From NCBI RefSeq assembly GCF_030733545.1, contig NZ_JASHIU010000016.1:1-46860 (forward strand): 46,860 nt of DNA. The letters are read 5' to 3'. A model generated the notes under the pieces. The model was given only the letters and a program-made list of their open reading frames with translations. It was not told the DNA's origin and did not search any database. A program made the translations under genes and the position numbers. Numbering within the stretch: the stretch's first letter is position 1; every line of letters starts with the position of its first letter. This document shows positions 8,133-16,572 of this stretch, in pieces. This stretch comes from Oceanicaulis sp. MMSF_3324. GTDB lineage: Bacteria; Pseudomonadota; Alphaproteobacteria; Caulobacterales; Maricaulaceae.

Positions 8133-9902
8133 TTAATAGCCTTGCGCGTTTCCGTCCTTGCGCATCTCACTGGCGCCATAGAGCACGCCGGTTTCGCGAT
8201 CCCGCCAGATGGCCTGATAGCCGCCAAAACCGCCATCGGACTCCCCGATGACATGGCCGCGCGCTTCGAGCCCTTCGCGCACCTCGCCGGGCACGCCGCT
8301 TTCCAGATGCACCACGCCGACACCGGCGGTCTCGCCGGCTTCGCCGGTTTCCGAGGTCGAGCCTTCATGGCGCCAGCGTGCGGCGTCGCCCGCCTCCTGA
8401 ACGTTGAGGCCGAAGTCGATGATGTTGGTGACGATCTGCACATGGCCTTGCGGCTGCATGCTACCGCCCATCAGGCCAAAGCTCATCACGCCCTCGCCCT
8501 CCTGAGTGATCATGGCCGGAATGATGGTGTGGAAGGGACGCTTGCCCGGCGCGTAGACATTGGGATGGTCCGGATCAAGGCTGAACAGCTCGCCCCGGTC
8601 CTGGAACATGAAGCCGAGACCATCCGGGACCAGGCCCGAGCCCATGCCGCGGAAATTGGACTGGATCAGCGAGACCATCATGCCGTTGCCGTCCGCAACG
8701 GTCAGATAGGTGGTGTCGCCATCCTCGAGGATCGCCGGATCGCCATGGGTGACGCTCTCCATGGCCGCGTCCATGGAGATGAGCGCGCGACGACGGTCCG
8801 CGTACTCTTCGCTCAAAAGGGCCTCGACAGGCGCCGGCGCAAAGTCGGGGTCCGCGTAGAACCGCGCCCGGTCTTCGAAGGCGAGGCGCTTGGCCTCGAT
8901 CTGCACGTGCAGGGCTTCCGGGCTCATGAAGCCCATGGAGGCAAGGTCATACTCTTCAAGGATCTGCAGCATTTGCAGGGCGGCGATGCCCTGACCCTGC
9001 GGCGGCAGCTCCCACACGTCATAGCCGCGATAGTTCACGCTGACCGGGTCCACCCATTCAGATTGGTGATTGGCGAGATCCTCATAGCGGATCCAGCCGC
9101 CGATGCGCTGCATGTAGGCGTCGATCGTGCGCGCGATCTCGCCCTCATAGAAGGCGTCGCGACCGCCCTCGGCGATCTGGCGCAGCGTGTTGGCGAGGTC
9201 GGGATTGGTGAAGACCTCACCCTCGCGCGGGGCATCGCCATCTGCGGTCAGATAGGTGGCGCGGGCATTGTCGAACTCCTCGAACCCGCCCTGTTCAAAG
9301 CGGTCTGCGAGGATGGTCATGTTGCGATCCCAGTAATAGGCGATCGTCTCGGTGAGGGGAAAACCTTCCTCGGCATAGCGGATGGTGGGCGCCAGGACCT
9401 CGTCCATCGGCATCTCGCCAAACCGGTCATGCAGGGTGAACCAGCCATCCACCGTGCCCGGCACGGAGACGGGCATCGCGCCCAGCGGCGGGATGGCGCC
9501 GTCTTCACCGACGGTCTCGACAACCTCGTCATAGCTCAGCCCCATGGGCGAGCGCCCGGCGCCGTTCAGGCCATAGACCTGTCGGGTCTCGGGATCATAG
9601 ACGATGACGAAGATATCCCCGCCAATGCCGTTGCCGGTCGGCTCCATCAGGCCCAGCGCCGCATTGGCGGCGATGGCGGCGTCCACGGCGTTGCCGCCGG
9701 ACTTGAGTACATCCAGCGCCACCTGGGTCGCCAGCGGATGGGCGGTCGCGGCCATGCCCTGGGTGGCGGTCACCGGTGAGCGCGTGGCGAAATGATCGCC
9801 GCTGACCCGGTCGCCGGGATAGAAGGTCTGCGCGCCTGCTGACGCGCCGAATTCACTAAAAGCCATGGCGGCCACCATGCCCGCTGCTGCGATCTTGTTC
9901 AT
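8133..9902 (-). CDS. ggt: Gamma-glutamyltransferase / glutathione hydrolase
   Basis: Secreted Ntn hydrolase of 589 residues that cleaves the gamma-glutamyl bond of glutathione and related compounds. The start at 9902 is chosen because MNKIAAAGMVAAMAFSEF gives a signal peptide and GGGAG lies 9 bases upstream; the longer open frame to 9983 lacks both. Autoprocessing should occur before T397 in GDTTYLTVAD, matching the TTHYSVVD motif of E. coli Ggt and giving large and small subunits. Other family blocks are GGNAVDAAIAANAALGLMEP and GSMQPQGHVQ. An insertion rich in Gly/Glu/Thr lies near the C-terminus (EGSTSETGEAGETAG). It is 84 bases downstream of the AsmA-family gene and may share its transcript. 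Confidence 0.94.
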   Translation of the reverse strand: MNKIAAAGMVAAMAFSEFGASAGAQTFYPGDRVSGDHFATRSPVTATQGMAATAHPLATQVALDVLKSGGNAVDAAIAANAALGLMEPTGNGIGGDIFVIVYDPETRQVYGLNGAGRSPMGLSYDEVVETVGEDGAIPPLGAMPVSVPGTVDGWFTLHDRFGEMPMDEVLAPTIRYAEEGFPLTETIAYYWDRNMTILADRFEQGGFEEFDNARATYLTADGDAPREGEVFTNPDLANTLRQIAEGGRDAFYEGEIARTIDAYMQRIGGWIRYEDLANHQSEWVDPVSVNYRGYDVWELPPQGQGIAALQMLQILEEYDLASMGFMSPEALHVQIEAKRLAFEDRARFYADPDFAPAPVEALLSEEYADRRRALISMDAAMESVTHGDPAILEDGDTTYLTVADGNGMMVSLIQSNFRGMGSGLVPDGLGFMFQDRGELFSLDPDHPNVYAPGKRPFHTIIPAMITQEGEGVMSFGLMGGSMQPQGHVQIVTNIIDFGLNVQEAGDAARWRHEGSTSETGEAGETAGVGVVHLESGVPGEVREGLEARGHVIGESDGGFGGYQAIWRDRETGVLYGASEMRKDGNAQGY

Positions 9903-9986
9903 AGGCTTGCTCCCCTGGTGAGGGGCGGACGTCGAGGCCCGCCCGTTCGGAGCAAGTAGATAAGCCGCAGCGCCTGTGATCAAGGC

Positions 9987-12008
9987 CTAGTTGGGCTGTT
10001 CGCCGCCATCCTCCTCGTCCGGCGTCTCCTCGGAGCTGTCGCGCGAATTGTTCAGCAATTGCCCGAACAGGCCGCGCACGACATCCTCGGGCGTGGCGGG
10101 GCTCTCGTCTTCTGCTTCGCCATCGCCGGACTGACGCAGCAAGCGTCCGGCCTTCTGGCTCAGCAGATTGCGCGCGACGGCTTCAAAGTCGATGCGAGCG
10201 GAGACATTGTTGAAACCGCCCTCAAGCCGCACCGGAACTTCCAGACCCTGAAGGTCCAGCTGGCCGCCCTGACCGGTCAGGGACTGAACCGCACGCGGGG
10301 TCAGCCGATAGTCGATGCTCTGGGCCCCGAGATCGATTTGGCCATTGCCGAGCACGCGCAGCAGCGGGCTGAGCATTTGAAGGTCCTGATTGCTGACCAC
10401 GCCATTGGTGACGGTGAAGCTGCCGCCCAGGGTGGAGAAATCGGTTTGCTCGGACTCAGCGAATGCGGTGGGCAGGGCGCGGTTCTGCAGCGCGGTCTGA
10501 ACCGTGCGGATCATCTGGGCGAGATTGACGCCCTGAATGGCGCCGTCATTGAATTCGAACCGGCCCGTGCCCGAGAGCGAGTTCATGATGGCCGCCGGGC
10601 TGGCGCCATTAGCGGTCAGGTCCATGGTGAACCCACCATCGCCAATCAGCCGGTCAAACTGGGCGGCGGCCAGCAAGAAGGGCTGGGCCTGCAGGGAATC
10701 AAGGTTAGCGTTGAACGAGAAGCTGGGCGTATTGCCGCGCGCATTGATCACCGCGACCGCTTCGCCGGCGCCGCCATACAGCTGGAAGCGGTTCAAACGC
10801 GCCGTCAGCCGGCCCTGGTCCAGCGTGGTCAGGGCGGTCACATCGCTGACTTCGATGTCGCGGGCCTTGAGCTCATCTGCGCGAATGGTGATTTCGGTGT
10901 CCACGGTGCGCAGGGGGGCGAGATCCATCGGCTCGTCGCTCCACTCGGAAATCCCAGAGCCGCCAGAGCGGTTCGCGTCAGGCGCGCTCTCCGCCGGTAT
11001 GTACGGCGTCAGGTCCAGAAGGGCTGTGCTCAGCTCGCCCGTAATGCGCGGACGTGCGCCCGAATAGTTCAGGGTCATGCCGCCACGGGCGTTGATGTCG
11101 TCAAAGCTGATGCGGGCATCGTTCAGGCGCACCAGGCCCGGCTCGCCCGAAACGGCCGAGCGTGCGCTGAACTGGCGGAAGATGTCGCCATCAGGCAGGT
11201 CGGCGCCCAGATACCGCGCCAGAGCGCGCAAGGGCAGGGTAACGTCCATTTCGCCGTCAAAGGCCAGCTCGGCGCTTTCAAGAAACCGTCCGTCCAGGGT
11301 GAGATCTGCGAGCGGGCCGTTCAACGTGGTGGAGAAGGCGGTTTCCTGGCCTTCGAAGAAGCCGCGCAACGAGCCCAGCTCGGCATTGAAATCCATGGGG
11401 CGGCCATCCGCTTCGAACGAGCCGCGCAGGCGCACGGGTTGATCCACGGACGGCAGGTCAATGGACAGGTCAAGCGCGTCGAAGCGCCGGGTCTGGACGC
11501 CGTCATCAAAGATCACCGCGCCGTTCTCGATGCGGACATCGCCAAAGCTGGCTTCAAAGGGCAGGGCGCCGGGGCGGCGCTGGAAGCCATCCTCCCCATT
11601 GGCCTGCGCTTCGGCTTCGGCATTGTCCCCGAAGGTCCAGTTGTTGCCGCTCGTATTGCTCTGAAGGCGGATGACCGGATCGACGAGCACGAATTCCTCG
11701 ATTTCGATCTGACGCTGCAAGAGCGGGATCAGCGCGACGGAGACCCGCATCTCCTGCATCTGGGCGAAGGGCTCCTCGCCAAAGCCGGGGGCGTTGGCGA
11801 TCCGAGCGTCCTGGGCGCGGACCTGAAGTTGGGGGAGAACCTGAAGCCGAATGTCGCTGGCGAGGATGACGTCCCGTCCGAGCGCGTCTGTCGCTGCGGT
11901 TTCCGTGCGCTCTCGGATCACATCGGTCGGGATAAGGGCCGGCGCCACAAAGGCGACGCCGATCACGAGGATAACCAGGGCCAGAAGGGCGATGAGCAAG
12001 CGGCGCAT
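9987..12008 (-). CDS. AsmA family protein
   Basis: 673-residue envelope protein anchored by one N-terminal membrane segment (MRRLLIALLALVILVIGVAF) with the bulk in the periplasm. The N-terminal AsmA domain continues with PTDVIRERTETAATDALGRDV and a long repetitive beta-rich body; the C-terminal AsmA signature is LSGTGRFEFNDGAIQGVNLAQMIRTVQ. The tail is acidic (SRDSSEETPDEEDGGEQPN). AsmA-like proteins are now thought to be bridge-like lipid-transfer proteins between inner and outer membranes; that role is family knowledge, not seen here. The start at 12008 is preferred over the longer frame because GGGGAG lies 8 bases upstream and the protein then begins with its membrane anchor. Confidence 0.9.
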   Translation of the reverse strand: MRRLLIALLALVILVIGVAFVAPALIPTDVIRERTETAATDALGRDVILASDIRLQVLPQLQVRAQDARIANAPGFGEEPFAQMQEMRVSVALIPLLQRQIEIEEFVLVDPVIRLQSNTSGNNWTFGDNAEAEAQANGEDGFQRRPGALPFEASFGDVRIENGAVIFDDGVQTRRFDALDLSIDLPSVDQPVRLRGSFEADGRPMDFNAELGSLRGFFEGQETAFSTTLNGPLADLTLDGRFLESAELAFDGEMDVTLPLRALARYLGADLPDGDIFRQFSARSAVSGEPGLVRLNDARISFDDINARGGMTLNYSGARPRITGELSTALLDLTPYIPAESAPDANRSGGSGISEWSDEPMDLAPLRTVDTEITIRADELKARDIEVSDVTALTTLDQGRLTARLNRFQLYGGAGEAVAVINARGNTPSFSFNANLDSLQAQPFLLAAAQFDRLIGDGGFTMDLTANGASPAAIMNSLSGTGRFEFNDGAIQGVNLAQMIRTVQTALQNRALPTAFAESEQTDFSTLGGSFTVTNGVVSNQDLQMLSPLLRVLGNGQIDLGAQSIDYRLTPRAVQSLTGQGGQLDLQGLEVPVRLEGGFNNVSARIDFEAVARNLLSQKAGRLLRQSGDGEAEDESPATPEDVVRGLFGQLLNNSRDSSEETPDEEDGGEQPN

Positions 12009-12180
12009 GAAGTAACTCCCCGAGAGCGCTTTTGGGCGGCGTCGATCAGGCTGAGCTTGCGGAATTCCCGCGATCAGCGACAATGATTTACCATATCGCT
12101 CAACCTGACCCCAGCCGGTAAGGGGTGGTGTGGGCGATTTCATGGCGAAAGCGCCTGAAATCAGGAATAGGGGACATGTA

Positions 12181-12972
12181 ATGACCGAAGACGAACTCAA
12201 CGCCCTGCCACGGGTCAATATGGGCCGTCGTGAATTGCTGGTGGGGCTGGCCGCCGGCACCGTGTTTCCTCTGGCCGGGTGCGCCACCGATGGCGGTTTC
12301 GGCGCGGCCCTGGTGTCTGACGCTCAGATCATGCAGGCCTCCCAAGCCGCCTGGGAGCAGGCTCGCCAGCAAGAACGCATCAGCCAGGACCGGACGCTGA
12401 ACAATAGGGTGCGGCGCGTGGGCCAGCGCATCGTCCCGGTCTCGGGCCTGACCCAGTATCAATGGGAGTTCGTGGTCTTTGACTCCGACCAGCAGAACGC
12501 CTGGGTGCTGCCCGGCGGCAAGGTCGCCTTCTATCGCGGCATTCTTGAAACCATGCAGAATGATGACCAGGTCGCGACCGTGATGGGCCATGAGGTGGCG
12601 CATCTGAGCCGCAATCACGCCGCGCAGCGCGCCCGCCAGCAGGCGGCGGCCGGGCTCGGGCTCGCCGTGGTGAACGCCGGGCTCGGCGCCGCCAATGTCG
12701 AGAATGTCGATACGTGGGCCGGCATTCTGGGCACTGGCGTGACCTATGGGGTGCTGTTGCCTTATTCGCGCCAGCATGAGCTGGAAGCGGACATTCTGGG
12801 CGTCGATTACATGGCGCGCGCCGGGTATCGCCCGTCCGAGGCATTGGAGTTCTGGCAGGCCAAGGCGGCCCAGAACGCCCGTCGTCCGGTGGAGCTCATG
12901 TCGACCCACCCCTCGGACTCCACACGCATTGAAAACCTGCAGCGCCATATCGCCGAACAGGGCTATGCGTAA
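12181..12972 (+). CDS. M48 family metalloprotease, predicted lipoprotein
   Basis: 263-residue zinc metallopeptidase with HEVAH (H137, E138, H141) and the third-ligand segment SRQHELEADILGVDYMARAG. The N-terminus has GRRELLVGLAAG followed by LAGC (C34), a combined twin-arginine-like and lipobox signal, so it is probably a periplasmic lipoprotein. The architecture resembles LoiP/YcaL and the protease half of BepA; no TPR part is present. Start at 12181 is favoured by AGGGGA at 7-8 bases; an in-frame ATG at 12220 would give a shorter leader. Likely job: quality control of outer membrane proteins. It is divergent from the AsmA-family gene across ~170 bases. Confidence 0.9.
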   Translation: MTEDELNALPRVNMGRRELLVGLAAGTVFPLAGCATDGGFGAALVSDAQIMQASQAAWEQARQQERISQDRTLNNRVRRVGQRIVPVSGLTQYQWEFVVFDSDQQNAWVLPGGKVAFYRGILETMQNDDQVATVMGHEVAHLSRNHAAQRARQQAAAGLGLAVVNAGLGAANVENVDTWAGILGTGVTYGVLLPYSRQHELEADILGVDYMARAGYRPSEALEFWQAKAAQNARRPVELMSTHPSDSTRIENLQRHIAEQGYA

Positions 12973-13041
12973 GGCGCTGATCACGGGTGCGCAAAGCGCA
13001 GAAACGGGTCTTGCGCCCCGCCGCGCCCGGCGCTAGTTTCC

Positions 13042-13077
13042 GCGCCCTGTCGTGAGGGCTCAGCCCCGACAGGGCGC
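13042..13077. repeat. Long two-tier inverted repeat just upstream of tRNA-His
   Basis: Outer arms GCGCCCTGTCG (13042-13052) and CGACAGGGCGC (13067-13077) are perfect; inside, GGGC (13056-13059) pairs with GCCC (13063-13066). No T-tract follows, and tRNA-His starts 7 bases later. It could end transcription of the M48 gene, or be a processing or protein-binding structure in a tRNA precursor. Confidence 0.7.
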
Positions 13078-13084
13078 AAAGCGT

Positions 13085-13161
13085 GCCGCCTTAGCTCAGT
13101 TGGTTAGAGCGCTAGATTGTGGATCTAGAGGTCCCCCGTTCGAACCGGGGAGGCGGTACCA
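13085..13161 (+). tRNA. tRNA-His (GTG), lacking G-1, A73, CCA encoded
   Basis: Cloverleaf: acceptor GCCGCCT (13085-13091) with AGGCGGT (13151-13157), D arm GCTC/GAGC, anticodon stem CTAGA/TCTAG around TTGTGGA (anticodon GTG), T stem CCCCG/CGGGG around TTCGAAC. Position 73 is A (13158) and CCA is encoded (13159-13161). The first pair is G1-U72. The base at -1 is T, so the near-universal G-1 of tRNA-His is not encoded; this combination is known from the alphaproteobacterial clade that includes Caulobacter. Confidence 0.96.
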
Positions 13162-13205
13162 TTTCTTCTCGGAACCCGATCAAAACCGCTGGCAGTGGCG
13201 CCTTA

Positions 13206-13251
13206 GCCTCACAGGCGAATTGTGATTCTCAAGCCTCTGTTTTTGGAGGCT
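13206..13251. repeat. Three adjacent short hairpins between tRNA-His and a hypothetical gene
   Basis: Back to back: GCCT-CAC-AGGC (13206-13216), GAAT-TGTG-ATTC (13217-13228), and AGCCTC-loop-GAGGCT (13232-13251) with a T-rich loop. The gap 13162-13361 holds no gene that I can support. The stems are short (4, 4 and 6 bp), so significance is uncertain; the last could be a weak terminator for the tRNA transcript. Confidence 0.35.
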
Positions 13252-13361
13252 CAATCAAGGTCTTCCACAGCTTCCGCCCAAATCGTTAACGCGAAGTCTT
13301 GTGCCTGCGCAGAATTGAGACACCATATTTTCCAGCGCGAATCTCTAGTTGTGAGGCGGAT

Positions 13362-14012
13362 ATGGGACGGTTGAGTGCAGGCGGCGCCCAGTTTGTCATC
13401 ATCGAGAGCGACCCGATTTATTCGGATGCGGCTCTGGATCGGATCTGTACGCGTCACGACATCGCCGCCAATAAACGCGGCGCGCTCAAGCGCGTTCTTG
13501 AGGAGGCCGGACAGGTCTATCTGGACCAGATGCAGCTTAGCGGTCGACCGACTCAGACCATCCGCTTGCGCCAGGATCTGCGCAAGGGGCTGTGCCTGCT
13601 GTCGGAATTGATGGAGCTCGTGCCCGACATGCATGAAGCCGGGCCGAGCGGCGCGGACTCTGCTCACGCCGCCGCCTTGCGTGAAGGCGATCGTCAGGTG
13701 AAGTCCGCCGCGACGCGCTCGCTGGGCTTGCTCGCGGATGCGCCTTCGACCCTGGGTTATCTCAAGGATGTGTACGAGGCGGCGCTGGAAAGCGCGGCGC
13801 GCGGCGCTCGCGGGGCGCCCGAGCGGGCTCGCACGATTGATCGCTGGCGCAGCCCGGTCATCGAGTTCTACACGCGCACGCTGGGGCGGGCCTGGATGGA
13901 TACCGGCACCGAACATGATGGTGAACGCTTCATTCGCGACTGTCTCGCCGTTCTGGAAGATGGCGCGGCAAAAGCGGAACAGGATGAAGCGGCCTCCGAA
14001 GTCGCCAGCTGA
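13362..14012 (+). CDS. Hypothetical protein, mostly helical
   Basis: 216 residues, no signal peptide or membrane segment. I do not recognise the family. The protein is rich in Ala, Arg and Glu and looks largely helical; features are TRHDIAANKRGALKRVLEEAG near the N-terminus, a Q/R-rich segment (RPTQTIRLRQDLRKGL) and, near the end, SPVIEFYTRTLGRAWMDTGTEHDGERFIRDCL, followed by a charged Ala/Glu tail. The start at 13362 is chosen because AGGCGG lies just upstream and the 21 residues before it in the open frame are poor in normal codons. It lies alone between tRNA-His and a convergent small gene, with 33 bases separating the two stops. Confidence 0.65.
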   Translation: MGRLSAGGAQFVIIESDPIYSDAALDRICTRHDIAANKRGALKRVLEEAGQVYLDQMQLSGRPTQTIRLRQDLRKGLCLLSELMELVPDMHEAGPSGADSAHAAALREGDRQVKSAATRSLGLLADAPSTLGYLKDVYEAALESAARGARGAPERARTIDRWRSPVIEFYTRTLGRAWMDTGTEHDGERFIRDCLAVLEDGAAKAEQDEAASEVAS

Positions 14013-14045
14013 GCCGTCAGGCTTTCTTCAAGGGCGACAAGGCCG

Positions 14046-14462
14046 CTATCTTTCGCTTGGCGTGTCCTGGCCTGAGCGTTCAGCGATCAAGGCCCGCGCC
14101 ATCTCTGCGTTCTCCACTTCCTCAATCGACTCGATGCGGCAGCGTCCGCCATCTGGGACGACGACGTATTCCATGCTGGCGTTGCAGATGCGCGTGCGGT
14201 TCGGGAAGCTGAGCCCGACCTGCATGCCGTGTTCAAGTCCGTAACAGGAACGTCGCGTCGTCACGAGGTAATGGCGACTGGCGCCGCTATTGAGCAGCAG
14301 GTGCTGGTCATCCAGCGATGAATAGCCGTTGATGTTGAGGATGCGAACGCATTCGCGCGCCGGCTCTTCGGTCGCCTGGGCCTGAGCCGGGCCGGAAACC
14401 ATCATCCCGGCTGCGAGCGCCGCCACTCCAAACAGGGTCGAAACGGTTGCAGCTTGCGCCAT
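14046..14462 (-). CDS. Small secreted protein, DUF6491-like
   Basis: 138 residues with a clear signal peptide (MAQAATVSTLFGVAALAAGMM..., cleavage near AQA). The mature part has four cysteines, in ECVRILN, RSCYG, RICNAS and GRCRIESI, spaced as in the small periplasmic proteins grouped as DUF6491, to which I assign it tentatively. AAAGG lies about 9 bases before the ATG at 14462; the upstream extension of the open frame overlaps the divergent promoter region and is unlikely to be translated. Function unknown; it is divergent from the flavoenzyme gene. Confidence 0.72.
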   Translation of the reverse strand: MAQAATVSTLFGVAALAAGMMVSGPAQAQATEEPARECVRILNINGYSSLDDQHLLLNSGASRHYLVTTRRSCYGLEHGMQVGLSFPNRTRICNASMEYVVVPDGGRCRIESIEEVENAEMARALIAERSGQDTPSER

Positions 14463-14538
14463 GGCTATGCCTTTCTTGTCGGAGTACATCAGACGCGCTG
14501 ATGTCTTCTCGCCCAACGGGATCACCCGCCCCATGCCC

Positions 14539-15687
14539 ATGCGCAGTCTAGCTCAAAATCTGCCCGATCACACCCTGATCGTCGGAGGCGGGGCGGTCGG
14601 ACTGGCGTGCGCCTGGGCTTTGGTCCGGGCGGGCGCACAGGTGAGCCTCGTTGACGCCCAAAGGGTTGGACAAGGCGCGGTCTGGGCCTCTGGCGGCATG
14701 CTGGCGGCAGGTTTCGAGGCCTGTTTTGAACTGGAGCCCGAGCATCCGTTGGCGGAACCCTATGCAGCCTTCCTGCGCAGCTCACAACGGCTTTGGCGTG
14801 ATTGGGCGCCAGAAGTACAGGCGTTGAGCCGCCAGTCTCTGGGCTATGAACAGCAAGGCTCGCTGACCCCGGCGTTCCAGGCGAGCGATAGGGCGCGTCT
14901 GGATCAAGGCGAGGCTCTGGCCAAGCGCTTCGGCGTGCTGACAGAGCGCGTGGATGCGCGCACGCTGGCCCAGATCGAACCGAGCCTCGCGCGCGGACAC
15001 GGCGCCCTCGTGTTCCCGCAAGATGGTCAGATCGACAATCGGGCCATGGGGGGTGTGTTCGCCGACGCCATCAAGGCGAAAGGCGGCGAGCTGATTGAAC
15101 AGGCGCGAGTGAAAACGCTCTTGCGTCAGGCCGGGCGTGTCTGCGGTGTAATTCTGGAAGACGGGCGGGAACTCCAGGCCGATTGCGTTGTGCTGGCGAC
15201 GGGCGCGGAACGGTTCGCAGATCTGCCCGATTTTGCCCGCATGACGCCGGTCAAGGGTCAGATGATCCGCTTTGAACGCGCCCGTCATGCGGCCCCGAAG
15301 CGTGTGGTGCGCGCCTTGTCGATTTATCTTGCGGCCAAGTCGGGCGATCGACTGATCGCAGGGGCCAGCAGTGAAGCGGGGCTGTCCAGTCTGGACACCG
15401 ATGAGGAGACGGTTTTGCGCCTGGCCCGCGCCGCGCAGGCAGCTCTCCCAGGGCTGGAAGGGGCAAGTGTTGTGGAGCAATGGGCCGGGCTTCGTCCTCA
15501 ATCACATGACGCCATGCCGATCGTGGGCGCGCTGGAGCCCGGACTTCAGCTGGCGCTCGGGGCGTATCGGAACGGTGTTCTGGCGGCGCCGGCCATGGCG
15601 GTGATGTTGCTGGAGGCGCTGGGGGCGACGTCACGGACTGCGGCGACGGATTATTTCTCACCCGAGCGCCTCGCGCTGAGGTGTTAA
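14539..15687 (+). CDS. FAD-dependent amino acid oxidase, glycine oxidase ThiO-like
   Basis: About 382 residues. The N-terminal dinucleotide-binding motif is HTLIVGGGAVGLACAWALVRAGA, followed by SGGMLAAG, the typical DAO-family flavin contact. C-terminal blocks QWAGLRPQSHDAMPIVGA and LALGAYRNGVLAAPAMAVML match ThiO/DadA-type oxidases. ThiO makes the iminoglycine for the thiazole of thiamine, but no other thiamine gene and no TPP riboswitch is nearby, so a general D-amino acid or glycine oxidase remains possible. The start is uncertain: ATG at 14533 or 14539 both keep the full FAD motif; upstream codons would overlap the divergent gene. Confidence 0.85.
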   Translation: MRSLAQNLPDHTLIVGGGAVGLACAWALVRAGAQVSLVDAQRVGQGAVWASGGMLAAGFEACFELEPEHPLAEPYAAFLRSSQRLWRDWAPEVQALSRQSLGYEQQGSLTPAFQASDRARLDQGEALAKRFGVLTERVDARTLAQIEPSLARGHGALVFPQDGQIDNRAMGGVFADAIKAKGGELIEQARVKTLLRQAGRVCGVILEDGRELQADCVVLATGAERFADLPDFARMTPVKGQMIRFERARHAAPKRVVRALSIYLAAKSGDRLIAGASSEAGLSSLDTDEETVLRLARAAQAALPGLEGASVVEQWAGLRPQSHDAMPIVGALEPGLQLALGAYRNGVLAAPAMAVMLLEALGATSRTAATDYFSPERLALRC

Positions 15688-15698
15688 CGAATGTTTAC
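15684..15698. promoter_or_regulatory. CtrA-like site upstream of the transglycosylase gene
   Basis: TTAA-N7-TTAC (15684-15698) is one base from the CtrA consensus TTAA-N7-TTAA and lies 45 bases before the ATG at 15744. A GATTC (GANTC, CcrM-type methylation site) is at 15727-15731. The first TTAA overlaps the stop of the preceding gene. Assignment is by pattern only. Confidence 0.4.
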
Positions 15699-15743
15699 CA
15701 CATGGATGGCACTGTGAATGCCTAACGATTCGCGGTGGTCGCC

Positions 15744-16544
15744 ATGTCAAACCCCATCAATCCAGCCGGCGCCAATGCCGTCTCTCCGTCCCGCCTCATT
15801 GCGCAGGCGGCCGAACGGACAGGGGCGGATTTCGACTTCCTGATGCGCACCGCCTCGCGCGAGAGCGGCTTTGATGCTGGCGCGCGCGCCGCCACATCGA
15901 GCGCAGCCGGTATGTTCCAGTTCATCGAACAGACCTGGTTCGCCATGGTGGCGCGCTATGGCGACCAGCATGGCATGGCCGAAGAGGCCGCCGCGATCCA
16001 GCAGAACGCCGATGGCCGGTTCCATATCGCCGATCCGGCGCGCCGTGACGCCGTGCTCAATCTGCGTTTTGATCCGCAGGCCGCGTCTTACATGGCGGGC
16101 GAACTGGCGGCCGAGAACGCGTCGCGTATTGAAAGCGCCATCGGGCGCTCCCCCAGCAGTGGAGAGCTCTATGCGGCGCACTTCCTGGGCGCGGGCGGGG
16201 CGATCCGTCTGATCGAGGGTGTGCAAGAGAACCCGCAACAGCGCGCCGATCAGCTCTTCCCCAACGCCGCCGCGGCGAACCGGCCTGTCTTCTATGACAA
16301 TGGCCGGGCGCTGAATGCGGCCGAGCTGATGGAGAAGCTGACCGGAGAGGCGGCGACGCTGACCCGTGAAGTGGCGCAGGTGCAAGAGCCGAGCTCCCCC
16401 GTGACGGCCATGGCGTCGTCCTGGGCGCGGTTCGCACAAACGGGCTATGGCGCGGCGCGGATCGGTGATGGCGTGCTCTCGCCATCCGTTGTCGAGATCC
16501 TCGCCTCTCTCAAAGTACCGGAACGCTCGTCATCCGATTCATAA
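15744..16544 (+). CDS. Lytic transglycosylase-like (SLT fold) protein
   Basis: 266 residues. The lysozyme-like core has the catalytic-type glutamate E40 in RTASRESGFD, then AAGMFQFIEQTWFAMVARYG and the late block ELYAAHFLGAGGAIRLIEG, typical of soluble lytic transglycosylases. There is no evident signal peptide: the N-terminus is MSNPINPAGANAVSPSRLI, so export may go through another route, for example with flagellar or pilus machinery as seen for some alphaproteobacterial homologues. The C-terminal ~80 residues are unassigned. The ATG at 15744 is preferred over 15735. The CtrA-like box upstream would fit cell-cycle control of a polar-structure gene. Confidence 0.82.
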   Translation: MSNPINPAGANAVSPSRLIAQAAERTGADFDFLMRTASRESGFDAGARAATSSAAGMFQFIEQTWFAMVARYGDQHGMAEEAAAIQQNADGRFHIADPARRDAVLNLRFDPQAASYMAGELAAENASRIESAIGRSPSSGELYAAHFLGAGGAIRLIEGVQENPQQRADQLFPNAAAANRPVFYDNGRALNAAELMEKLTGEAATLTREVAQVQEPSSPVTAMASSWARFAQTGYGAARIGDGVLSPSVVEILASLKVPERSSSDS

Positions 16545-16572
16545 AAACAGTGATAACTCGCGCAACAGGTCG

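Noticed and set aside
8142-9779. 545-codon plus-strand frame opposite ggt
   Set aside because: The Ggt active-site motif and signal peptide on the minus strand are decisive.
10059-12086. 675-codon plus-strand frame opposite the AsmA-family gene
   Set aside because: The minus frame starts with a membrane anchor and a ribosome site and has AsmA motifs; the plus translation has none.
13085-13161. tRNA-His as attachment site of an integrated element
   Set aside because: No integrase, phage or conjugation gene nearby and no second copy of the tRNA 3' end was noticed.
14461-15687. Possible thiamine operon because of the ThiO-like enzyme
   Set aside because: No other thiamine gene is adjacent and no TPP riboswitch core is visible upstream.
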